From Clostridia bacterium (lineage in GTDB: Bacteria > Bacillota > Clostridia > Oscillospirales > CAG-272), in NCBI GenBank assembly GCA_017395715.1, contig JAFQNZ010000276.1, forward strand, positions 1 through 11,094: a stretch of 11,094 nt of DNA, in the 5' to 3' direction. How positions within the stretch are numbered: position 1 is the first letter of the stretch; each line of letters opens with the position of its first letter. The position numbers were made by a program, and so were the translations under genes. This document shows, piece after piece, positions 5,248 to 11,094 of this stretch. The notes below the pieces were generated by a model that was given only the letters and a program-made list of their open reading frames with translations, was not told the origin of the DNA and made no database searches.

Positions 5248-8200
5248 TTACCGTTTCTTTCTGGAAAAGATCATAAACATCGCGCCGCCGCCAAGGGCAA
5301 CAAGTGCCATCACGCCGATGCCGATGATAAAGCCAAGCGAAGAATTGCCGTCAACGTCACCGCCTGTGGTATCGGGTGCTTGCGGTGTTTCTGTTGTGTC
5401 GGTCGTTTCGGGGGTGATCGGTGTCTGCGTTTTGGAAGTGGATTCCGGTGTGGGTGTGGGTTTGCCGGGTGTGTTTGTTCCGTCATCAGCAGGGGTCTGC
5501 GGTTTTGCCGACAGTGCGCCGGCTTCCCCATCCTTCGGCAAGGTCAAAAATTCAACCTCCGCCACCTGCATGGTATCGTTACCCAAGAAAGTCAGGCGGT
5601 AGTGCTGATAATTTCCGAACTTGTCATCGGGAATTTCGAACGCATAGGTGTATTTCGTCCATTCGAACTTGAGATTTTCTCTTTCGTCAAGTGTCACCCA
5701 AGTCTTGCCATCAAGTGAAGCCTCAAGCTTCAAACCTTTTGGCGCCCTGTTTTTGTTGTTCGAAGTCACGGTGTACATCCAAAGACGCGACAAACTGCTC
5801 GAAGTCACCACAACGCTCGTGCCGTTTTTCACGGTGGTATAAGTATTGCTGTTGTTGTCAAACAGCTTTTTGCCATCCGCAATACCGTTAAGATATACCG
5901 TATTGGTCGTAAAGCCTTCGCCAAAGGCGTCTTCGCTCATTTTGTAGCGTGAAGTCACAATGTCCTCGGCAGGGTCAGCTTTTTTCCCACCGCTTGTCAG
6001 CGAGGTAGGAGATGTGCCCTTACCCCAATCGGAAGGAGCATCCCCCATTTCAAACACAAGCGTTGCACCGCTTGCGATCACATCGTGCGAGATAAACGCA
6101 TCGTTATGCGGATTGCCGTTGACGAGGAGCGACTGCACGTACACGTTTTTGTTGGAATTGTTTTCGGCAATGATGACAAGGTCCTTGCCGCTGTCCATGT
6201 GGACCGTCATTTTGCTGAACAAAGGCGAGCCGATCACGTATTCGCCGCTTGCCATATTCTGCGGATAGAGACCCATGGCAGACAGCACGTACCATGCCGA
6301 CATTTCGCCGTTGTCCTCATCCCCAAGGTAGCCCTGACCGATCTCCGAGCCAACGTACAGACGTTGCATCACCTCGCGCACGATCTCCTGCGTGCGGTAG
6401 GGTGCATTCGCATAAGGGAAGAGATACGGGATGGCATGAGCAGGCTGATTGGAGTGCGAATAAATACCCATGCGCACTTCCCTTGCCTCTGCCATTTCGT
6501 GAATCGTGCCGCCCTCGATCTTCACCGACGCCGCATAGCTGTCATCAAAATAAGAGTTGAGTCGCTGAAGCAGCATCGCTTTGCCGCCCAAGAGGTTGGC
6601 AAGTCCGTTGCCGTCATACACAGGCGCAAACAGCATCGTCCAGCCGTTGGTTTCGGTATAATCGCCCCACCAGCCGTAGGGGTTATAACCCGAGCCGGAC
6701 GACCATCCGCCCGTGGAATTTTTACCCATAAAGAATTTCAGCGTGGGATTGTACAGATTCACATAGTACGCCGCGCGGTTGTAGAAATAGCTTGCCAGCT
6801 CGTCATAGCCGAGCTTTGCCGCCATTGCTGCAATGCAGTAGTCGGAAATATAATCCTCCATCGTCCAGGAGAAAGCGTACTGTACGTTTTTGTCATTCGG
6901 CACATAGCCTGTAAAAATAGCGGTGTGGTTCTCGGCCCTGCCGCCGTTTGTTACGTTGGGCGAAACAGTAGCCGCATTTTTGAGCATCGATTCAAAAGCA
7001 GTTTCATAGTCAAAGTCAATGCCCTTGATATACGCATCGGCAAAAATGATGTCCGAGCTTGTGCCAAGCATCGAATCGGTACCACCCGGCGCTACCCAAC
7101 GCGGAATCCAGCTGTTGTCGCGGTAGTGTTGCAGAATGCCGTCAAGAAGCTCGCCGTCAAACTTCGGCGTCAAGAGTGCATACGCCGCCCATGCGGTGCG
7201 GTAGGTATCCCAAAAGCCGTTGTTCACGTACAGCTTGCCATCGGTCACTCTGCCCGATTTGTAGGGGCTTGCATATACCCATTCGGGGTTTTCATTCGTG
7301 CCCTTGTTTTCGCTGTACAGTGTGGGATAGGAATACATACGGTAAAGATTCGAATACAGCGTCACAAGCTGGGTATAGCTTGCGCCCTCCACTTCAACGA
7401 TACCGCAAATATCGTCCCATGCCTTTTGCGCCTTTTGGAAAATCGAATCGAAGCTTTCGCCCGCGCCAAGTTCAAGCTCCATGTTGTGAGACGCTTGCTG
7501 CGGGCTGATAAAGGAGGTGGCGAATTTCATGGTTACTTCTTTTGTACCCTTGGGGAACACGGCAATGCCCTGCTTGCCGTTTGCTTTGTAAGCGCTCGGC
7601 AGAGTGCTGAACTCACCCGCAATATAAAGATTACCCGAGCCGCGCGCGGTGTGTTCACTTCGTGCACTAAAGCTGCCATCGGCAGAAAACGCAACCGAGC
7701 CGCCCGCACGCACGCAGTCAAAGATAATGTTCACGTTGTCAGAATCCTCGGGGAAGGTAAAGCGCACATACACGCCGTGCAACGTAGGCGTCATTTCCAC
7801 CTTTACGCCGTCGGCACGGCTACCCTCGTCAAAGGTCACGCTGTAATAATGCGCCTTGGCAACTTCGTTGTCATGTGAGAAAGAAGCGCCCAAGTTTTCA
7901 GGCAGCAAGCTATTGCTGTTCACCTTGGAAAGATCAGAAGAGTCAAGCGAAGAATTTGCCATAAACTGCCACGTGCCGTAGTCGCCCGTCCAAGTGGATG
8001 CCACGTGCGTCACGCTGAAATGCACGATTTCCTTTTCAAAATAGCTATAATGCGTGTTCGAGCCGGAATTGGTCACAGGCGTCACCATGTTAAAGCCATT
8101 CGGCATATTGATAAACGGCGTTGTCAAGCCGCGCGAAAAGCTTGTGGTATTGTTCGTGCCGCGCAAGGTATTGATATAGTCGGACAGATGCTCATACACA

Positions 8201-9405
8201 GGATCCGCCTTGTTTTCAATCACAAGCGAGTCAAAAAAGGCGTGGAATTTTTTCGCGACCTCGTTTTTGTTCTTGTGGTAGTAAACATACACGCTGTCGA
8301 TCGTCTTGCCTTTTGCCACATCGGCAAGCGCCGTTTCCACATAGTTCCATTGATCGGAATACAGGCTGTCAGCTTCTCCCTTGGCAATCGGGGTCATGCC
8401 AAAGCCGTTCTGATCGTAAGCACCGAGAGAGGAAAGATACGTGCCGTCGGTAAACTCAAGATCAATCATCATGTAAGCCGCATTGTATTCGTAATCATAT
8501 CCCGCGTCGGTGGCAAGATAATGCACATAATGAAGCTTGGTGGTATCGGCAACCTTAATGTTAAGCCCCGAATAGAGAAGGTTTCTCGCGTAGCTCTCGC
8601 CCTTGTCGGTTTGCTTTGCAAACACAGAAAGCGCGCGTCTGCCCTCAAAAGCGCCGCTTGCCACCCAGGATGAAACAGGACCCTTGGCGCTAACTGTCTG
8701 CAAGGGAGAATCTCCGATTGACGCACTGTTTTCCTCTTCACCCGTACCAAGGTAGAGATCGGCAAACTGCGTCATGTTGGAGGAGCCGTTGTTTTCGGTG
8801 ATCTCGATCTTATAATAGCGGTAAGCCTCTGCGCCCGTCACCTCGTAGGTTCTGGTCACACCGCGCGGCGTGCCAAAAATTTCCCCTGTGCGGGTGTCAA
8901 GAAGCGTATAGCTCACGCCGTCAGCCGAGCCGTACAGCTTCCAAGATTTGGGATCACGCCCCGGCTCATCGTTGCCTGTGGTGATGGCGTAAACACCAAC
9001 CACTTGTGCTTCAACAAGCGCAAAGCTCACCCATACAGGAGAGGATGCCGAAGGCTTGGTTTCGGTCAAGAATTTGGTGGCTTTTGAAGAGTCAAACAGC
9101 TTGACCTTGCTTTCTTCGCTCTTAAAATCATTCGAGCCACGCACCGAAGAAAGATCCACAAGCTCGGTAAAATCACCTGGGATCATCGATACAGTCTCGT
9201 AGCGTTCAAGCCCTTTATAATAGCCGTTATCCGATTGCGACTCAAAGATCGCAGGATCGGTATTTTCAAACGAAGATGAAAATAAAACCTCGTCTTTTGC
9301 CGCCTCTGCCGCCTCGGGTACAAACGAGAGCGGCATGATCGGCATCACGCCCAAGAGCATGATAACAGCCAAAAAGAATGCTGTAACCTTGCATAACTGT
9401 TTCAT
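5248..9405 (-). CDS. Secreted, membrane-anchored GH92 alpha-mannosidase with discoidin-like modules
   Basis: The 1385-residue protein starts at the ATG with GGGAGG seven bases upstream, not five codons earlier. It has a signal peptide (1-36), a discoidin-like domain (about 82-220), a second beta-rich domain (about 240-398), the GH92 core (about 405-1125), a C-terminal discoidin-like domain (about 1150-1290), a Thr/Pro linker (1303-1349) and a membrane segment (1357-1379) ending R-K-K-R. GH92 signatures are F-W-D-T-Y-R-T (731-737), Y-T-E-T-N-G-W (916-922), I-P-Y-L-F (992-996) and G-D-E-D-N-G-E-M-S-A-W-Y (1028-1039). By spacing, E918 should be the general acid and D1029/D1031 the base region. 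The usual G-N-E-P motif reads S-N-Q-P (985-988). GH92 enzymes are calcium-dependent exo-alpha-mannosidases with inversion. There is no LPxTG motif. The mannose linkage is not determinable. Confidence 0.93.
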   Translation of the reverse strand: MKQLCKVTAFFLAVIMLLGVMPIMPLSFVPEAAEAAKDEVLFSSSFENTDPAIFESQSDNGYYKGLERYETVSMIPGDFTELVDLSSVRGSNDFKSEESKVKLFDSSKATKFLTETKPSASSPVWVSFALVEAQVVGVYAITTGNDEPGRDPKSWKLYGSADGVSYTLLDTRTGEIFGTPRGVTRTYEVTGAEAYRYYKIEITENNGSSNMTQFADLYLGTGEEENSASIGDSPLQTVSAKGPVSSWVASGAFEGRRALSVFAKQTDKGESYARNLLYSGLNIKVADTTKLHYVHYLATDAGYDYEYNAAYMMIDLEFTDGTYLSSLGAYDQNGFGMTPIAKGEADSLYSDQWNYVETALADVAKGKTIDSVYVYYHKNKNEVAKKFHAFFDSLVIENKADPVYEHLSDYINTLRGTNNTTSFSRGLTTPFINMPNGFNMVTPVTNSGSNTHYSYFEKEIVHFSVTHVASTWTGDYGTWQFMANSSLDSSDLSKVNSNSLLPENLGASFSHDNEVAKAHYYSVTFDEGSRADGVKVEMTPTLHGVYVRFTFPEDSDNVNIIFDCVRAGGSVAFSADGSFSARSEHTARGSGNLYIAGEFSTLPSAYKANGKQGIAVFPKGTKEVTMKFATSFISPQQASHNMELELGAGESFDSIFQKAQKAWDDICGIVEVEGASYTQLVTLYSNLYRMYSYPTLYSENKGTNENPEWVYASPYKSGRVTDGKLYVNNGFWDTYRTAWAAYALLTPKFDGELLDGILQHYRDNSWIPRWVAPGGTDSMLGTSSDIIFADAYIKGIDFDYETAFESMLKNAATVSPNVTNGGRAENHTAIFTGYVPNDKNVQYAFSWTMEDYISDYCIAAMAAKLGYDELASYFYNRAAYYVNLYNPTLKFFMGKNSTGGWSSGSGYNPYGWWGDYTETNGWTMLFAPVYDGNGLANLLGGKAMLLQRLNSYFDDSYAASVKIEGGTIHEMAEAREVRMGIYSHSNQPAHAIPYLFPYANAPYRTQEIVREVMQRLYVGSEIGQGYLGDEDNGEMSAWYVLSAMGLYPQNMASGEYVIGSPLFSKMTVHMDSGKDLVIIAENNSNKNVYVQSLLVNGNPHNDAFISHDVIASGATLVFEMGDAPSDWGKGTSPTSLTSGGKKADPAEDIVTSRYKMSEDAFGEGFTTNTVYLNGIADGKKLFDNNSNTYTTVKNGTSVVVTSSSLSRLWMYTVTSNNKNRAPKGLKLEASLDGKTWVTLDERENLKFEWTKYTYAFEIPDDKFGNYQHYRLTFLGNDTMQVAEVEFLTLPKDGEAGALSAKPQTPADDGTNTPGKPTPTPESTSKTQTPITPETTDTTETPQAPDTTGGDVDGNSSLGFIIGIGVMALVALGGGAMFMIFSRKKR
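5359..5499 (-). other. Thr/Pro-rich cell-wall-spanning linker of the GH92 protein
   Basis: This segment encodes residues 1303-1349, which are mostly Thr, Pro, Glu and Asp with no predicted fold. It lies between the last discoidin-like domain and the C-terminal membrane helix, where it would hold the enzyme away from the membrane. Confidence 0.75.
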
Positions 9406-9459
9406 AGTAAAACCTCCCAAAAATCCTTGCTCTATTGCAAAAGTTTTTGTTATATTTGT

Positions 9460-9488
9460 ATTGTAGCATAGATTTCAAAATAATTCAA
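9460..9488 (-). promoter_or_regulatory. Sigma-A promoter of the GH92 gene, extended -10
   Basis: TTGAAT (9483-9488) and TACAAT (9460-9465) on the minus strand are 17 bp apart, with TG one base before the -10. Transcription should begin near 9453, leaving a leader of about 48 nt. This shows the GH92 gene is not simply read through from the lipoprotein gene. Confidence 0.75.
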
Positions 9489-9586
9489 CAAAGAAAATCA
9501 TTTTCCCAAAAAAGTGAAAGAATAGCCATACGTAATCTGTTTGCGATGTTTTGTATATAACTCTATCGCCAAACGTCATTCAAAAA
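9489..9586. other. AT-rich spacer with no recognised feature
   Basis: This stretch upstream of the GH92 promoter has no convincing gene, RNA or strong hairpin. It completes the account of the 354-bp gap between the GH92 and lipoprotein genes, which otherwise holds the leader, promoter, dispersed repeat and terminator. Confidence 0.5.
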
Positions 9587-9695
9587 GGCGCTCCCCTTGG
9601 GAGAGCTCCCGCGATAGCGGGTGAGAGGGGTAATTCCGGGCCAAACCCTCTCCGGCTGCCTGCGGCAGCCACCTCTCCCGCAAGGAGAGGCTTTT
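9587..9695. repeat. Multi-hairpin intergenic repeat
   Basis: About 109 bp consist almost wholly of nested hairpins: CCCGC/GCGGG (9608-9621), GAGAGGG/CCCTCTC (9623-9652), GGCTGCC/GGCAGCC (9654-9670) and CCTCTCC/GGAGAGG (9672-9690). It is GC-rich in an AT-rich gap and encodes no credible protein. From memory it resembles a repeat scattered between genes in many gut Clostridia (motifs like GCCTCTCC...GGAGAGG...GGCTGCC). Transposition or copy number cannot be shown here. Confidence 0.75.
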
Positions 9696-9716
9696 ATCTC
9701 TCATATTCAACCTCAT

Positions 9717-9748
9717 AAAAAAACGGTGTCCCGATCGGAACACCGTTT
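9717..9748 (-). terminator. Intrinsic terminator of the discoidin-domain lipoprotein gene
   Basis: The stem AAACGGTGT (9721-9729) with ACACCGTTT (9740-9748) has an inner CC/GG extension around a GATC loop. On the minus strand it is followed by a run of seven T. It lies just after the stop codon at 9760. Confidence 0.88.
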
Positions 9749-9759
9749 TGCGTGTTAAG

Positions 9760-10965
9760 TTAGCCTTCCTGGTAGAAGAGAAGCTCGGAAGCCTGCCACA
9801 TTTCACCGTTTTCAGCAACGAACTTGAAGTACTGATAGGAAGCTACACCACTAAGAGCATAGTATCTTTCCAGATAGTTGGTGCTGATGGTGGCTTTGTC
9901 GATGGCATTGCCTGCGCCGTCGGTGCCGTCAGCAGCATAGATTTCGGTCCATGTGCCTTCTTCGCCGGTTTCAGAGCCGTAAAGCTTAAAGGAAACAATG
10001 GTTCTGCCGTTGGAGTTTGCGTTATCGTTCGCGTTAACGATCGAGAAGCCAACCACGTTCAAAGTTTCTGCATACTTAACGGTAACAGCCTTGTCTTCGC
10101 CGTTGTCGCCGGTGCAGATCTTGGTTTGAACCTTGCCGTCAAAGAACTGCTTGTAGCCTTCGGAAATACCCGAGTCGGGGCCGGAAAGAGGAGTTGCCAG
10201 CGCCTGGTCTACCGCAACGAGTCCTGCAGGACGGTTGGCATCGGGAACCATAATGGTTTCAGCGGGCTTGGTGTGGAGATAAGCGCCCCAAAGCTCATCG
10301 TCCGTGAGGTCAGCAAAGTAAGCCACATTCTTTTCGGAATCGTAAATGTCGATTCTCACCTGTTCGAAGGTGTACTGGTTGTTTTCGTCGTAGTCAAAGA
10401 GACTCCACTTGAAGTTAGGGCCAAGGTCGATACGAACCCAGCCGGAGGTGGTGTTGTTGAAGAGCGAGAATCTGGAGATTTCCCATTTTACGCCTTCAAT
10501 GGTAACAACCCAAGTGTAGTCCATGTTAGGTTCCCAGTTGGTGTTGGTATCGGGATTTTCGGTGTCGATGATGAAGAGGTCGTTGTAAACGCCGCCTTGA
10601 TCGTTCATCGAGATAACGAGAGCTACGTTGTTATCAAGAGAAGCATGGAAATCTTCAAAAGCGAAGAACGCAGAATCCATATTGCCGATTGCCATGTAGC
10701 CTTCTTCCCACAGAAGGTTGATGCCTTCTTCTTCGGGAGGTGTTACAGGAGGCGTGTCGGGCGTGGTGGTTTCAGTGCCGGGAACCTTAGGCGTGGTGGC
10801 ATCCGGTGCCTTGGGTGTGGTGGTAACATCCTTGGGAGTGGTTACATCGGGAGCCTTAGGAGTGGTCTCGGCACCCTTGGTGGTAGTGGTGGCAGTTTCG
10901 CCGCCGCAAGCAACAAGTGCAATTGCGAGAAGAGCAACAACTGCAACAACAAGAAGCTTTTTCAT
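9760..10965 (-). CDS. Surface lipoprotein with Thr/Pro stalk and C-terminal discoidin-like domain
   Basis: This 401-residue protein begins M-K-K-L-L-V-V and has a lipobox L-V-A-C with Cys20, so it should be lipid-anchored to the outer face of the membrane. Residues 24-80 are a Thr/Pro/Lys stalk of degenerate repeats. Residues 81-240 form an unrecognised Trp- and Asp-rich beta-type domain. Residues about 265-400 look like a discoidin/F5-8 type C (CBM32-like) module: F-F-D-G-K near 274, the V-S-F-K-L-Y-G-S segment at 324-331, and Y-Q-Y-F-K-F-V ending W-Q-A-S-E-L-L-F-Y. The GH92 protein has the same pattern in its C-terminal module. No catalytic motif is visible, so it is most likely a glycan-binding surface protein; its ligand is unknown. 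The ribosome binding site is AAGGA seven bases before ATG. It is monocistronic. Confidence 0.85.
   Translation of the reverse strand: MKKLLVVAVVALLAIALVACGGETATTTTKGAETTPKAPDVTTPKDVTTTPKAPDATTPKVPGTETTTPDTPPVTPPEEEGINLLWEEGYMAIGNMDSAFFAFEDFHASLDNNVALVISMNDQGGVYNDLFIIDTENPDTNTNWEPNMDYTWVVTIEGVKWEISRFSLFNNTTSGWVRIDLGPNFKWSLFDYDENNQYTFEQVRIDIYDSEKNVAYFADLTDDELWGAYLHTKPAETIMVPDANRPAGLVAVDQALATPLSGPDSGISEGYKQFFDGKVQTKICTGDNGEDKAVTVKYAETLNVVGFSIVNANDNANSNGRTIVSFKLYGSETGEEGTWTEIYAADGTDGAGNAIDKATISTNYLERYYALSGVASYQYFKFVAENGEMWQASELLFYQEG
10726..10896 (-). repeat. Degenerate Thr/Pro repeats in the lipoprotein stalk
   Basis: Residues 24-80 repeat short units such as T-T-P-K-A-P-D and T-T-P-K-V-P-G, with matching degenerate DNA repeats on the minus strand. 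The region probably serves as an extended spacer through the cell wall and may vary in length between strains. Confidence 0.7.
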
Positions 10966-10982
10966 AAGTCATTCCTTCCTTT

Positions 10983-10998
10983 CCATTTTGCAAAATGG
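10983..10998. promoter_or_regulatory. Perfect 16-bp palindrome in the lipoprotein leader
   Basis: CCATTTTGCAAAATGG is self-complementary over all 16 bases. It lies between the promoter and the ribosome binding site of the lipoprotein gene, about 10 bp before the latter. This position fits a repressor operator. As RNA it would need an unpaired loop and would form only a weak hairpin. Confidence 0.55.
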
Positions 10999-11038
10999 GA
11001 TATGGTTGATGCGGCAAGAAAATCCTTACCGTATTGTT

Positions 11039-11067
11039 ATTATAGCACAAAAAACAACCGATTGCAA
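11039..11067 (-). promoter_or_regulatory. Sigma-A promoter of the lipoprotein gene, extended -10
   Basis: TTGCAA (11062-11067) and a perfect TATAAT (11039-11044) on the minus strand are 17 bp apart, with TG one base before the -10 box. Transcription should start near 11032, giving a leader of about 65 nt that contains the 16-bp palindrome. Confidence 0.82.
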
Positions 11068-11094
11068 CTCGATTTTTTGAAAAAATCTTGAATA

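Noticed and set aside
5248..5330. Sortase signal at the GH92 C-terminus
   Set aside because: The C-terminus has a membrane helix and basic tail but no LPxTG-like motif before it, so simple membrane anchoring is preferred.
6085..7878. 597-residue plus-strand open frame
   Set aside because: It lies wholly opposite the GH92 core, which has clear family motifs; the frame is His/Arg/Val-rich low-quality sequence typical of an antisense shadow.
9576..9818. 80-residue minus-strand frame over the intergenic repeat
   Set aside because: It consists mainly of the translated hairpin repeat and terminator; it has no coding character.
9748..11091. 447-residue plus-strand open frame
   Set aside because: It is antisense to the whole lipoprotein gene, starts inside the terminator region and runs through the opposite-strand promoter.

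Overview
The window reads as chromosomal DNA of a Gram-positive anaerobe, most likely an uncultured gut-type member of class Clostridia (Bacillota). The evidence is the strong GGAGG-type ribosome binding sites, sigma-A promoters with exact 17-bp spacing, lipoproteins with long Thr/Pro linkers, the clostridial type of histidyl-tRNA synthetase, and intergenic hairpin repeats of the kind common in Oscillospiraceae-like genomes. Genus cannot be told from this window.

Left part (1-1261, minus strand): a tightly coupled three-gene operon encodes a NusG-domain-II membrane protein, a Gx-family membrane protein and the start of an ApbE-type FAD:protein FMN transferase, which is cut by the window edge. 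This is a recognisable set used for extracytosolic, flavin-based redox work. A divergent promoter pair separates it from a plus-strand cysteine hydrolase of the nicotinamidase/isochorismatase family (1395-1916).

Middle (1917-5246): a short convergent intergenic region carries two terminators and an inverted-repeat element. It is followed by hisS on the minus strand. Divergent to hisS, and driven by a consensus promoter, is a 549-residue protein with an N-terminal zinc ribbon. Its eight predicted membrane segments look like an internal 4+4 duplication. A bidirectional terminator at about 5215-5246 closes this part.

Right part (5248-11094, minus strand): two separately transcribed surface genes. 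The first in transcription order is a lipoprotein with a Thr/Pro stalk and a C-terminal discoidin-like (F5/8 type C/CBM32-like) domain. The second is a 1385-residue secreted GH92 alpha-mannosidase with discoidin-like modules at both ends and a C-terminal membrane anchor. The two proteins share a module type and both sit outside the cell, which suggests binding and trimming of mannose-containing glycans at the cell surface. The 354 bp between them hold a terminator, a multi-hairpin dispersed repeat and the GH92 promoter.

Nothing here is clearly a new defence system, mobile element or RNA gene. The points most worth a second look are the duplicated zinc-ribbon membrane protein, an unusual residue in a GH92 motif, a perfect 16-bp palindrome in the lipoprotein leader, and the two intergenic repeats.
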